A stretch of 64,000 nt of DNA from Anas platyrhynchos (GCF_047663525.1 NC_092600.1:3158001-3222000); one strand, 5' to 3'; positions 41,300-54,400 are shown, numbered from the stretch's first letter. Program-made: numbers and translations. Notes: generated by a model from the letters alone, not told the origin.

Positions 41300-42270
41300 T
41301 TGAAAAATTCGTTCTAGGCTCAAATCCTCCCGCCGGGCGCAGGGGAAGGCTCAGCTCGGGCCTCGAGCGGGTTTTCCCCGAGGTGGAGGCAGCGATAAGG
41401 CCGGGGACAGCTTCTGGGGGGTCCCGGGGACCAAGGGCTTGTGGGGGGGCCCGGCCCCGGCCACAGCCCCCGGGGTTTGATGGGGAGTAACGGGCCGGTC
41501 CCGCCGCTCCCGAGGGGCTTTTGGGAGTAAGGGACCTAGTAGGGCTCTCCCCTGGTTCTCTCCTGGCGTCCCCACGCGTGTCCGTGCCCGGCCGTGGGGC
41601 AGGGTTTTGCCGCGCCCTAGCGCACGGGTGCGCGGTGCCACGCCTGAATGTCTTATAGGGGATTTCTGTGGGTCTGGGGCATCCTCTCCCTCCGTGCTCT
41701 GTGGGGCCGGGAGGCTCCTGTCGCACAGGGCCGAGGCCGCCGCTTTTCCCCACCTCTGTCGGGACAAGCACATGTCGCGACAAACCTGCAGGGCGCACCC
41801 GCAGGCCCCAGCTTTGCGCTTTCCCCCCTCTCCTCGTGCCGGGCTCGCTCCGTTTCGGGGCGCGGGGCGCGTCCCTTCTCGGGCGGTTTTCCCCCATGAC
41901 GTCACGTCCACCCGCGTGACGTCACGCCTCGCTCCGTGACGTCACACCTCGCCTTTCCGCAGGCCCGGACCCCAGGAGAGCCTCGATGTCCCCCCTCCGA
42001 GGGGAGGCCGGCGGCAGAGGTCCGGCAGCCTCCCGTCCCCGCGGGGCCGTCCCGGGGGAGCCGTGACCCGCGTGGGCGTGGGAAGGGCCGGGAGAGGCAG
42101 GGGGGGACTCGGGCTGGGGGGCTCGGGGGGGGGGACTGCAGAGCTCAGCCGAGGGTTTTGCGTGGGAAATCTCCGCACCAGGGGCTCCCCCGGCCGGGGG
42201 CTGCACCCCGGAGCTGTAACACACCGGGGGCCCCGCAAATTCACCGCTCCGCTGCCGTCTGCTATAAATA
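41300..42270. promoter_or_regulatory. CpG island with three CRE palindromes
   Basis: Dense CpG. Perfect CREB/ATF sites TGACGTCA lie at 41897-41904, 41917-41924 and 41937-41944. A TATA-like TATAAATA is at 42263-42270 on the plus strand. This has the look of a promoter, but no transcript is visible. Direction and product are unknown. Confidence 0.5.
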
Positions 42271-42717
42271 ATCCCAGAACGAGGGATGGCGCTTAAAATA
42301 AATCAGCGTCGGCCACGGCTGTGATAACTCCGTTAAGAAGAGGTCAAGACACGTCTGAATGAGGGAAGGACCCCCTGTGCCTCCCGAAGGGGCGTACAGC
42401 CCCCCCAGAAGCCCCAGGATAAGTTCTGCACTGGGGATTTGTTTTCGGACAGGAGCTCCCACCCCGGCTGGCTGCAGCGTTTGTAGCCAAGGCAGAACCA
42501 CCTGGGCCGTATATCAGGCAGCGAAGTTAAGTCTCTGCCAGCTTTTCCTCTTCAGGTTTATTAGCATTGTATAGACTCAGATTCAGTCTATAAATTATTA
42601 GGAATTGTTACAAAAATGAAAGCATCTCCTCCCGAGCGCACCTTTGCCCGAGAGGAGAGGGAAGCCCTCTATAAAAAAAGAGCTGCAGTAAGGCAAGGGG
42701 GGAGGGAGAGTTTCTCC

Positions 42718-43040
42718 AACCCAACCCAACCAAACCAAACCCAAACCCAGACAACTCAACCCAATCCAACTCGACCAAGAAAAACCAAACCAAACCAAAC
42801 CAAACCAAACCAAACCAAACCAAACCAAACCAAACCAAACCAAACCAAACCAAACCAAACCAAACCAAACCAAACCAAATTAAACCAAACCAAGACAAAC
42901 CAAACCAAATCAAACCAGGACAAACCAAACCAAATCAACCCAACCCAAAACAACCAAACCCAAGACAAGCCAACCTAAACACGACCCAACGAAACTCAAT
43001 CAAAGCAAGCCCAGCCAAAGCAAGCCCAAGCAAAGCCAAG
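42718..43040. repeat. (CAAAC)n pentanucleotide array
   Basis: More than 20 near-perfect units from 42781 to 42895 flanked by degenerate CAAAC/CAACC/CAAGC units on both sides. The GTTTG strand gives spurious VWFGL-repeat frames. Confidence 0.95.
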
Positions 43041-43049
43041 ACAAGCCAG

Positions 43050-45500
43050 CCAACCTCCACATGGTGCTCCTTGGTGGAGCCCCGCGGCCGGGAGTTGCTG
43101 AAGGAAAACAACATGAATAATAAAACCCTCCCAAAAGTGCCCGGCGGGAGGTGCGGGGGTGGCAGAGGGCTATCGCCACTAGCTTAAACAGGAGACATCG
43201 ACGGGGAGGTGACAGCGGCTGGAAGTGCGCAGCTCCTCTGCGCGCAGAGCCGGCTGCTCCTTGACAGGGCTCAGGGCCATTTTTAAAGCTTCCTACCATG
43301 AAAATGTCCCCAGCACGGGTAAATTAGAAGGTTTTACCCTCCAGCCCCTGCTCCCGGCCTTTGCTGGTGCGTGGCTCTGGCCCACGGCTGCCCACGCGTG
43401 TCGGGAACAAGCAGACGGGGCGATGCGCGCAGGGATGCGCGCAGCAAAGCGCAGCTCCCCGCGGAGCTCCGACCTCTCCTCCGGGCCGGAGTTTGCTGCT
43501 GCGGAGTACCGGGGGGAGATGTCCGTCGGTGCGGTGTCCGTCGGGGGTCCTGCCCCAAACAGCATCGCCCCCCCCAATCGTGCGGCCCCGCGCAAGGCAG
43601 AGCCCAGCGCTCCCCGCTGCCACTGTAGCTGCCCCCTGCTCCCCTCCTCTGCCACGGCCCTAAGAGGAAGGCGAGCATCCCCCAAATCACGGCGGCCACG
43701 GAACGAGCCCCGCAGCCCTGCGGGATGCCCTCCGCAGCAGGAGCCGGGTGTCCCCGCGGGCGGCCGGGACTGGAGGACGGACAGAGGGAAGCCAGAGAGA
43801 GGGGGAAGAAACCCAGCCGAGAGAGCATGTTAAATCGCTCAGGGAAGGAAGGTGGAAAATTACGCTGGCTCTTAGCCGGCCTGTCCTCCTCTGCGCAGCC
43901 AGGAGAGCAATTTTCCTAAGAAGCTGAGCAAAACGAAATCAGCCCCTTTTGGATCCGCAGCCCCCGTCGCTCCTCGGCCCGGCCAAGCCTCCGCCTCCGC
44001 GGGCGCGCAGGGCCCCTCCGCGCAGCGCTGCGCCGCTGCTGCTCACCGGCGGCTTTCCCCGGCCCCCCTGGCCCCCCAAAGCCCCCGATGCGCCTCTGCC
44101 CGCTGCCAAAGAGCATGGGCCGGGGGGGCTCCGCGCTTCCCTCGGCCCGGCCGGCCCTGCCCCACCGCCCCGGCCCTCCCCGCTATTCACACCCAGGGGG
44201 GGGAAACTGAGTTTTCTGGGGAGAAAATTATTATTATTTTTTTCTTTCTGGGGGCGTTCGGCCTGTGGCACCTCGCGGGACAACCGGTGTGTGCCGGAGC
44301 CTGCCGGAGCCCCGCTGCAGCTCGTCCCGGGCCCCGAGCCCCTCGGATCCCCCCCGGCCCGGGGCTGCCCCAAGCGCCGACGGCCAACGGCAGCGCTTGC
44401 AAAAACTGGGGATGAAAAAGCTGAAGGCTTAATGTTTTCTGACAGATACAAATGATACCCCAAGGCTTTCTTGAAACGCAACGACTGACGGCTGGAGGAA
44501 CGGTTTTTCCTATTCGGGTTTGTGCAGCTGGAAGCAGGCAGGGGGGTTCCCCTCGGCCCTCCTCCCCCGACCCTCGCCCCGAAAATAAAACCATCTCCCG
44601 AGCCTCCTCCTGGGCTGATTTCTCCCTAAATGCCAGGCACCACGGTCCCACCCCGAGCTGCTTTCGCGGCCCTTTCCGCATCCTTCAGGCCACGAACACC
44701 GAAGCCTGCTCCGAGAAAAGGCACCCGAAAAACTGCTGTTGGCAGCCCAGGGGCAGGCGCTGAGCAGCCGGGGGACCCGGGGGGCTTTTTCTCTGGGTGG
44801 GGGGAAGAGAAGGGAAAAGTCCAATACGGTCCCACAGTTCCCTTTCCGAGCAGAGGGAACATGCTTTTCTTATTAATTGATGGAGGAAGGGGCAGCGGCG
44901 CTTGCTAGGTAGCCTGCTCATGTTACTCTGGGCATCTTTACATCCGAAATGTGTTTTGTAGACCAAAAAAGATGCCTCTGATGGAAGATTATCAAAGGCC
45001 CTGGCACCCCCTTGGCATTTGCTGGGATCGTTCTTCCGCAGAAAAGGAGGCAGCGTTTGGAACCACCGGTATTATGTTTCCTTGTGGGTTTCCCCCACCT
45101 TGTTTCAGGCGAGCAACCTCTTAATTGCTGCAGTGTATGGATGGGGGAAACACATTTCCCCTAAACACAACATTTCCTGAAAGGCTGAAATATTCTAATA
45201 ACGCGCTGGGCTCTTTAATGTTCTCAGAACAGCAGCGAATCTCTGCAGAGCCCCACGTTTCCTGCTTCAAAAAGCAAAATCGGAGAAACAATTCACCTTT
45301 GTGTGCCTTCAGCTCCGATTTTCTTTTCTTTTTTCCCCCCAGCTCTCCCCCAGGGCACACTGACCTCCCCCTCTGCCGGCGGCCCCGCTCGGTCCCGGGG
45401 CCCGGGGAGCAAACCCCGTCGGGATGAGGCTTGGGGACACTTTTGGGGCCGGTTCCCCTCGGGAAGGGCCGTGTGGGACCGGGACATCTCGGGGCACACC
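43050..45500. other. CpG-rich intergenic DNA
   Basis: High CpG at about 43140-44400 and 45340-45540. No exon with splice support. Long overlapping frames on both strands are composition effects. Confidence 0.5.
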
Positions 45501-45509
45501 GCCTGCAAG

Positions 45510-45900
45510 AGGGCTGCGCTAATCAGCGCGCGAGGTTAGATATAAAAGTCGAGGGCAAATAAAACGAATTAGTTTTATTAGCACGTTTAGGAGGCGGTCT
45601 AACGAAGGAATTCGGCTTTACTAGAGAACGTTTTCTCCTCCCCTTTTGTTATTTAAAAGCAGCATCTATCCGGGCTGCTCATCACGGGAGGGAAATAACG
45701 CATCGCTCACCCCGCAGTCATTTTCTCGGAGCAAGGCGCTCCCTTCCCTAAGCCCGGCGAGCAGGCTGTACCCTTGGAAATACACGATTTCATAATAAAA
45801 TCTGCGTGAACAATAAAAACCAACTGTAAAGGACAGGCTGCAGAGCCCGCCAGGTTATTGTTCGGCGGTGGGTTTCGGTAGGAAATATCTGCCTCGCTCA
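45510..45900. promoter_or_regulatory. Candidate conserved regulatory element
   Basis: Contains GCGCTAATCAGCGCGC, TATAAAA (45541-45547) and AATTAGTTTTATTAG. TAATC is PITX/OTX-like and TTTTATTAG is posterior-HOX-like. Called on motifs only. Confidence 0.3.
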
Positions 45901-46599
45901 CAGGCGAGATTAACTCGGCTAAAACTTTCCCGGGAAGCCTTGCCACAGCTCCAGCACGGGATTTCCAGGACCCTGTCCGTATTTCAGGCAAAAGAAGGAT
46001 TTTTGAGGAGGTTCTCCAAGCGAAGTAGCTCTCAGCGATTATTTGGAAGTCAATTTTTAGATCAGCGGCTCAAGCTGGCGCTGGGAATAGCGCGGAGAAC
46101 ACGCACCTTGGTTTGTTAAGTGGAAATTATGTATTTTAAATTTGTTATAAAGCAAGCAAACGGCGTCTCGGTCCTCACTACACGCACTTGAGTATTGTTT
46201 TTTGTTCAATTCGTGCCTCGGCGTTTGTGTTCGCTTACAGCGAGGTTGGCAAAATTTAAGGAGAGAGGACGAAACAACAGAAAGCCCTCCTAGGGACAAT
46301 TATTTTAGCGCGACACCTAGAAAACTCTTCTAAAGATGCCGTTAGTGGGGAGCCTCGCAGGCTTTCAGCAGGGTTAACACGCAGAAAAAATAAACCTTTT
46401 TCCACACCCTCCAAGAATTTCGCTCCCGTTGTGCGCAGCGTTATCCCGGAGTGGTGCTGCGAGACACGCACCCTATGTAGCTCCTAAAAAGTGTCTTTTT
46501 TTTTTTTTTTTCCAATAAAAAAGAAAAAATAAATAAAGCGAGAAAGAAAGAAAAAAAAAAAAGCAAAGTAGAGGCACTGCGGAATATTCTTTTTCTGAG

Positions 46600-46870
46600 C
46601 AGGGAATTAATTCATCGATGGCCCAGGCTCTGTCCCGCGAGCCTCCTCCGCGGCCGCGCAGCCCCGGCGGAGCCTCCCCAGCAGCCGTCGGGGGGACACG
46701 GAGCACCCCTGGCCCTGCCACCTGCCCCCGGCTCGGCCCCCACCGGAGCCCCCCTGCTCCTTCCCCTGGTGCTGCTGCTGCCGCCGGTACAGCCCCGGGG
46801 CCGGGCACCGGGCAGCGGCTGCGCCGTGGAGAGCCCCGAGCAGAAGGGCTGGGGGCTGAAAAAGGTGTGT
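46600..46870. other. Short CpG-rich stretch before the pentanucleotide array
   Basis: GC-rich with Pro/Ala-type spurious frames on both strands. No gene recognised. Confidence 0.5.
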
Positions 46871-47190
46871 TGGGGTAGAGTAGGGTAAAAGAGAACAGAG
46901 TAAAAGAGAATGAAATAGAATAGAATAAAATAGAGTAGAATAAAATAGAGTAGAATAGAATAGAATAGAGTAGAATAGAATAGAGTAGAATAGAATAGAG
47001 TAGAATAGAATAAGGTAGACTAGACTAGAGTAGAATAGACTAGACTAAAATAAAATAGAAGAAAATGGAATAAAATGAAATGAAATGAAATAAAATAAAA
47101 TGAAGTAAAATAAAATAAAATGAAATAAAATAAAATAAAATAAAATAAAATAAATAACATAAAATAACATAAAAATGAAATAACATATAA
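46871..47190. repeat. (TAGAA)n changing to (TAAAA)n pentanucleotide array
   Basis: Units TAGAG/TAGAA from about 46876 to 47060 grade into TAAAA/TGAAA units to about 47190. It abuts a CpG island within about 50 bases. Confidence 0.95.
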
Positions 47191-47214
47191 AATGAGGTAA
47201 CTCCTCTGGAATTG

Positions 47215-48150
47215 CATTTCCCAGCGCATTTGTCAGGGCTGACGAAGCGCAGAGGCCCCGAAAGAATTTATGCGCGGTGTAAAAAGATGTCAAGGGCCGC
47301 GGCCGGGCGCGGAGCGCGGAGCGGGGCCGGCGGCGAGGCGAGGCGGCGGCGAGGGGCGCGCCCCCGGCCCCGCTTTGTCTCCCGGCCCGGCCCCGGGAGG
47401 CTCCGCACCTCCGGGCCGCCACCCGCGGGAGGCGAGAGGGGGGAGCCGGGGGCGGGCCGTGCCCCACGGGACACGCGTGGGGGCTCGCGGCGAGCGCCGG
47501 GCACACGCGTGGGGGCGCGCACCGGGGCCACCGGGGAGAGGTGGGGGGGGAGCGCGGGGTGGACACGCGTGGGGGCGGTCCCGGGGGGGGACACACACGC
47601 GTGGGGGCGGTCCGGGCGCCGGGGGGGGGACACGCGTGGGGCCGTCCCCGAGCACTTACCGGGCGGTGCGCTCGGCGGCGGCGGGGGGCCGGGCCCGGCG
47701 GGCGCTGTGCGCGCCCTGCCCGCCGCTGCGGGCTTTTCTTCGGAGATTTCCCCGTCTCCTCCTGACGTCAGCCCCGTCCCAGGGTGCCGCACACGGGGGA
47801 GGGCCGGGGGAGGGCCGGCAGCACCGGGACACCAGCACCTCCGTGCCCCGGCTGCGGCATCCCCGGGCCCGGCCCCCTCGGAGCGCGGCCCCGCCGCTCC
47901 CGGTGCCGGTGCCGGTGGCGGCCACCCCTCGGGCAGCTCCGTGCTGCCGGCTCCACGGCCCCTGCCCTCCTCATTTCCTCCCGGCTGGTTCGTTTCGTCT
48001 GAGGGGGGAGGGAAAGCAACGGCCACTTTTTTTCTTTTTTTCATTTTTTTTTTTTTTTCTCTCCCCCCGAGGAGATGTCCTGAAAAAAGCCCCCGGTGCA
48101 GGGTTCAGGGCGGGGGGAGGCAGCAAGCAGCGCCCAGAGCTGGACGGGGC
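47215..48150. promoter_or_regulatory. CpG island with repeated CACGCGTGGGG motifs
   Basis: Very high CpG. Five copies of CACGCGTGGGG lie at about 47472-47640, several extended to CACGCGTGGGGGCG. They overlap EGR-type (GCGTGGGGGCG) and AhR-type (GCGTG) words. A further perfect CRE TGACGTCA is at 47763-47770. Unmethylated promoter-like DNA is inferred. No transcript can be named. Confidence 0.5.
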
Positions 48151-48404
48151 CCGGAGGACACACGGTCGGGGAGCTCTGCTGCCCTGCCAGCCAAACATCC
48201 ATCCCCAGGCCCTTTGTCCAGCTTCGTTTTCTAGGGGAGCTTCAGAAATTTGAGACGCTTCACTTCCGACATGTGCCCCCTCTTGGGGTTTTGGAGAGCC
48301 CAACGGGTCATTTGAAGGGGCTCAGCCCTGAGAAAAAGCACACAAGTGATGCGAGGACCTCACCAACACCACGGGCATGGCTTGTGCTTTGCTAGCTGAG
48401 TATA

Positions 48405-48431
48405 TTGCATACACACACACACACACACACA
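48405..48431. repeat. (CA)n dinucleotide microsatellite
   Basis: About 11 CA units. Confidence 0.95.
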
Positions 48432-51400
48432 GCCCATAGCCATAGCTGAAAAACAAGGACAACGAATATGGAATGGATCAGAAAGATAAATAGCATAAAA
48501 TCAGGAACAGTCCAGTCCCACACTTGCCATTTGTTATAGAGAGGAGAAGTAAATGGGATTCACATGTCGAGCATTAGCTGGTTGTTAGTCTGTAAGATAA
48601 TATTAACTTTAGTGCTTGCTGCTTTACTCCACTTTTCCAAAGGCAGTTCCAGGAGGCGCCCAGCCTGTAATTTAGGATGGCACATACTGTGTGAAAGAGG
48701 CTTTGGCACCGGGGCCTACCAGCACATCAAGGTGATATTAACATAATAAAACGTTTGGAGAGCGAGTAGGAGCTCATAAATTAATGCATTCTACTGTTTT
48801 AATGCTGGGAGCTAACAATGCGTTTCCTGTGCGGCTGATCGTCCCCGCTGCAGCCTAACAGCTGTTTTAAAGGTGCTGTGAAATTAAAGAAGGGGAAGAT
48901 GATTGTCTTTAAATCAATGTTTAATGATGTGTTATTAGGAGAAAAGTCTTCCTCCAGCAGATGTTTACACGCTGAGGACGGAGGGGAGCTTCCCGGGCTG
49001 TCTGCTTGCCTGAGCAGCGGGGGAGATGTCCCCACGGCCGTCCCCTCCTGCAGATGGCCCCGATGTCCCCAGAGCGGGGTCACAGCTTGCTTGGCGCTGG
49101 GCTTGGCTGGGCGCTGGCACCAGGAAAAGCTTTGCCCAGGTCTTTGGGTGGGTGCTGGGGGACGTCCTCCAGGATGATGAATTGCTGCAGGTTTTCAAGG
49201 TATTTGAGCAGTGGCTACGGGCAGGTGAATACAGAGATGTTGCCAAGATCCTGCCCATGTTCAGCCCAGGTCAGGGCTGCCAGGATCCGTTCCCCATGAA
49301 ATCAGATGTGCACGGGGGAAAATCCCTTGCCTGGGAGTTGCTTTCAGGAGGGACAAAGCTCTGAGTGATGTCCCTTGCCCCGAGAGGCAAACAGCTGGTT
49401 TACGGCCACGCATGTGGGAGCAGCAGGGCTGGGGTTGCCCAAGGCCTTTGGGCTGCAAGGGTGGATGACAAAGAGGCCCCGTGCCTCCTAGCCCAGGAGC
49501 TGGTCCTTGCTGAATGGGTACCGTGGGCTGAAGCCTGCCCAAGCTCTTCCCCATGAAGGAAGAAAAAGAAAAAGACTTAGAGGTCAGTAGGACTGGGGCA
49601 CTAGCAGCAGGCTCCAGGTACTGGAAAAATACACGTGACTTTGAGGCAAGACATAGGGAGCTCCTAGATGTGGTGCCTAAAATAAGGTGGAAATAGAACC
49701 TGCAAGTGTAAACCTCTCTGTATGTGCCCGAGTTGTTATTTCCTTTGTGCTTGATCCAAAGGCATATGAATTAGTGTCTGTGCTTCAGCTTCCAGCTTGG
49801 AGGATGGCCACCATCGAGCTTCCCACCCAGAGAAGACATCCGATGGATGCAGATGTGAACAACACATGGGGGTTTCACCCCAAAGACACCGAGGAGTGCA
49901 GAGCTGCTGGGGTTCAGGTGGGAATGCCCATCCACTGCCGGGCTCCTCATCGCCAGGTGATGCTCCTGCTGCCAACCAAAGAGGCACCAAATCACCTCCA
50001 CCCCAACCCAAGCAGTTTCCAGAAGGATGGTTTCCAAAGCCAAGCTCGTATTCTGCATGGTGGTGGCACAAACTGTTCCTGTACAAACAGAAGAATCCCG
50101 TGCAATTGCTTATTTTAATCATCCCAAACATTCATTAATGTCTCTGTGTATTCCCAAATATAGCAAAGAAATCGCTCCCCAAGCTGACCCGCTCCCTCAT
50201 TCGCAGCCTTCCCTGTTAGTGCAGCCTTGGAATAGTGTCTAGGAGGCCGCACAGCTTCTTTGGGAAAACTGGGATGTTTGGAACATGAGTGGATTTGAGC
50301 ATTTCTAAACTTCCCAGAAGAGGCAAATCGTAAAGGAATAAACTTCTTTCTGTGCACGCACATTTGCTTTGGAGCCAAATGGAAAGGAGAGATCAGAAAA
50401 AAAAAATGACAAATTGTTTGGAAAATGTTGTCCTTCCCAAGACAGACCTAACCATATGGGGGGAAGGGACTCAATACGGATTTTTTTCCCTTTAAATTCC
50501 AGTCCAGCAGCCCTCCCATTCACTCCGCTGGGAGGTTTGTGTGAGTCAGACCCGCAAGATCATCCATTCAAGGCCGGTAATATTTCCAGCACTTCAGTCC
50601 ACTCCTATTCCCTGCTGAAGCAAAATGGAAAGGGTTCTCCCCCAAATTTGTGGTGGGAGCAGCGGGAGGGGGCTGAGTGCTCTCCTCGCTGCTTCCCAAC
50701 TTCTCCCACAGCCCAGCATCGCTGAGGATGAGCTGCAGGGAAGGAAAGGGCAGCGCTGCTCCAGCGCTTAGAAAATGTGTCTGTGACTTTGTGTAGATGA
50801 CTGCAAAAAGCAAAAAGTCGCTGGAACATGGAGAATAAAGCATGAGGATGGGGAGAAGCCCTCTTTCCAGCCCTGCCCCAGCCTCCTGGTGTGAGCCCAG
50901 CGAGGTGCACGAGGTTTTTGTGCCTGCAGCCAACCACCCCCACCTACCCCGGGACGTGTGCAGGTTAAGGCAGGAATGAGGCAAATGGAAGAAGCTTTAA
51001 AGGATCAAAATGTACTGATGTTTTCATCGTGCTTGTGAAAGGCTGCTGCAGTGTGCTGGATCACTGAGGACATACCTTGGTTCTTCCTGGACCAAACGAG
51101 CGGTACGTGGTTACCTTGGTGGTTAGCTGGAGCACAGAAAATACTTCTTGTGGCAAAGAAATTCTTTTGCTTCTTTCAAATCATTGAATTTATCATCGTT
51201 GTCATCTTTAAGTAATAAACCAGCTCTATATTTATGCATCCCCAACTACCAGTGGTGACATTTATGCAACAACAACAAAAAAAAGTTGAGGCAATTGTGT
51301 CCATCGGCAATTAACGGCAGCGTGCGGAGCATGCGAGGCGCTTTGAAGGAGATGTTGGGAAAGAGACTTTTTTTGTGTGTGGTTGTGTTTATCCCCTGGT

Positions 51401-54400
51401 GACATGCTGCTAACAAGCTGCAAACCAAGGATCACCCACAACAAACAAAAACAAACAAACAAAGTTTTGTAGAGGGTGGTAATACTTAGTTTAATTCTCC
51501 GAGGCCTTTAAAAATAATTATAGCCCTGCTTGTGACAACTGGAAGGGCTGCACTTACTCCAATAAAACTGCTTGTTATTCTGTAAGAATGACATTTGGAG
51601 ATGTTTCCTTATACAATGTAGACATTAATGGGAGGAGATCTCAATCAATGAAATATTGATGCATTTCTCATCTTTGCACTAGCAGGATTTCTGATGCTGC
51701 AGCTTGTGGTCAGCTGTTTACTTGCCAGTTAAATCACAACACTTTTAATGACTTTCTAGAGATCTGTCTGAGGACTCACTGCCAAAGAACAGGATCGTGG
51801 GGATTTCGGCATTACTGAAAAGTTTCTCAAGGTCTAGACATTGATCCAAGGATCTCTCTACTACAGTTTTATTCCATGCATTAAAGGTATGGGGGGAAAG
51901 GGATGAATGGCACATACACTTGAGAACTTCACTACCTTTCCACAAGGTAGCCATCGTCTCTGGCCCCAAAGCATCACCCTGCTGTGCTTTGCCACCCAGC
52001 AGTGCCTCAGCTGTGCACCTGCTGGTGTAGTGCTGGATCCCAACATGCCTCGTGTCAGACCTTGAATTTATTTAAACCAGCTTCATAGGCCTTGGTGGGA
52101 GAAGGAGCCCTGTAGAGATGTAGATACTCACTTCTACCTTCAGCTGTGAAGAATTTAGCTTTGGCTTTAGCAGGACTAAGCAGACATTTAAGGATAACTT
52201 CGTGCTCACTCGTGGAGAGGTGACTAACGGCAGAGAAGTGCAGTATTTGGGAACCTGTCACTGAATAATTCCTTTATTCCTTCATCTTCCCTAGGGATCA
52301 GCTCTGGGCTGTGGTGGGAGGCAGGAGAGGGGGTTTTGGCCTGGCCCAGCCTCTCCCATTCCTGACGTGGGACGGTGCCATGGATGGGGACTTCCCGGAG
52401 CCAGCCCTGCCTCCTCTCCTGCCGTCGGACATCCCCGTCGTGTGCTGTCACTGCTGGATCTGCAATGATTAATGACTTCCAAAGTTGCTCTAAAACTATC
52501 CGAGTGCCTGCTGAGCCATCTGAAACTCATCTCCACTCTGCGCATGGGTCCCCAGCGTTAGTTTTTCAGGTGACCATGCTGGCCTGGGGGTGGAAATGAG
52601 GAAAGCACACGTTCCTTGGCAGGAGCTCCGCACCGAGAGGCGAGACGCACGGCGCTTTCTGGCAGCGTGCGCGGGGCCTCATGCAAATGAAAACTGATGG
52701 CTTAATATTTTGTTACATTTTTCCCACCAGAGCGATTACCTCCTAATTGCAGGGATGGATTAAACCGAAGAGAGGGTGCTGGTTCAGGGAGAGCTGCCAT
52801 GTGTTGGCCTTGAGCTGTCACCGGGAAGCGGGGGCCGTGCCTCTGCCCTCCCGCTCCTGCCTTGTGCTGGGTCTTGTCCCTCTTTGTGCAGCCTCCCCAC
52901 GCCCAGCTGCTTGCCCACACGCTGAAATTTGGGCACACGCAGAGTGCGAGGTGGCATTTCCGAGGGAATGTGCTCTTTCTGTGTGGTTCCAGGGGTTTGG
53001 GAGGGCGCAACAAACTCCGCAGCAATTTCTCAATGTGCGTCTCATTACTCGGGGACGGACCGTACAAAGCTGTATTTAGATGACCTCTTTCTTTGCCAAA
53101 CCTATCCCTGAGGTCTGCTGAATTCAGCAAGGCAGAAATGAGAGGCAGCTTCCAGGGGAAGCCTGAGAGCAGTCGGCGGAGCTGATGTGACAAAACATCA
53201 CTTATGCACCTCTGCGTATTTTCCAGCAGAGCTTGGCGCTGGGCTGAGGATGCTCAAGGTGAATTTGGCAGCTGCACATGCAAAGACCTGCTGGGAGTTG
53301 CTGTGCCCAATGGTTTGTGCTGCATGACTTCCTTGAGGAGCTTCTGGCAGTGCTCCTGCAGGATCCTGCTCCTGGGCCGGAGGATAGGGTCCTGCTGAGG
53401 ATGCCCAGACCTCCCCACCTCTGCTCTCCTTGGACCTGTGTCTGTTTCAGGTGCTGTCTGAACACTGCATTGCCAGATTTCTGGCCCAAGGCAGATGTTG
53501 ATGTCTCTGTCTTTGATTCACCACAATCAGCATCATCTTTTACCTGGCTTTTGCTATGCAGATTTACATAGTTCAGCATTTCAGCTGTTTTTAAAATTGC
53601 CTTTTATCCCAAGCTGCTGTTTTATTACACACTGCTCTCAGCAGTCCCCTCTTTCCTTTAAGCCCTCTTCCTCAAAACTCATTTGAAAATCCCAGGTGAG
53701 GATCACACAGGGTCTGAAGTCCCTGCAGAAGAGGTGAGAAGGAGAGATGTTTCTTATGCCTGTTTTAATAATGCAGACAAAATAATGGGTTTGTCACCAC
53801 CACAGGGCACAAGCAAGTTTCCATACCCTGCTTGCACAGGGCAGAGCTAGATGGCTCCTGGAGCTGGGCTGTGCCTCTGGCGGTGCTGTCCCAGCTGGGA
53901 ACTGCCCGTGGTTGGGGAGAGGAGGCATTTCTGTCTGCTGCAAATACAGAGCATGCCGAAAACACGTTTCCTCCAAAAGTATAAAAGGGCTGGTCCACCT
54001 CCTGCTGAAGCACGATGAAACTAAGTGAGAGATGCTCACAGCGATGAAAGAGAAAGAAGATAAATGAGTCTGGGTGCGGATATTTGGCATTTAGGAAGCC
54101 AATGAATTGTCCACGTATGCATATTAAAAACACCTTTAGCATTTTCGCTTTCCCAAAGGGACCATCTACAGAAGAAGACTAACCTGGGGCTCTCCCAGTG
54201 CCGGGGCTGACCACAACATAATTGCCAAGACTAGGTGGAAGGTTAAAACTAAACACCTGTGTGGAAAGCCTTTGCAGCAGAGAAATCTGTGTTTGCCTGT
54301 GAGCAAGAGAATAAAGGCATTCATCCAGCTCGATGAAATACTGGGAGATGTATGGGTGGAAAGTGCTAAGTATTACAATTATTATTTACTATATATTAAT

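Noticed and set aside
42598..42968. Frames with VWFGL or TKPNQ repeats
   Set aside because: Translations of the (CAAAC)n array.
47212..48253. Two overlapping frames of over 320 codons in the CpG island
   Set aside because: Gly/Arg/Pro/Ala composition in all frames of very GC-rich DNA. The repeated CACGCGTGGGG unit translates differently in each frame. No splice support.
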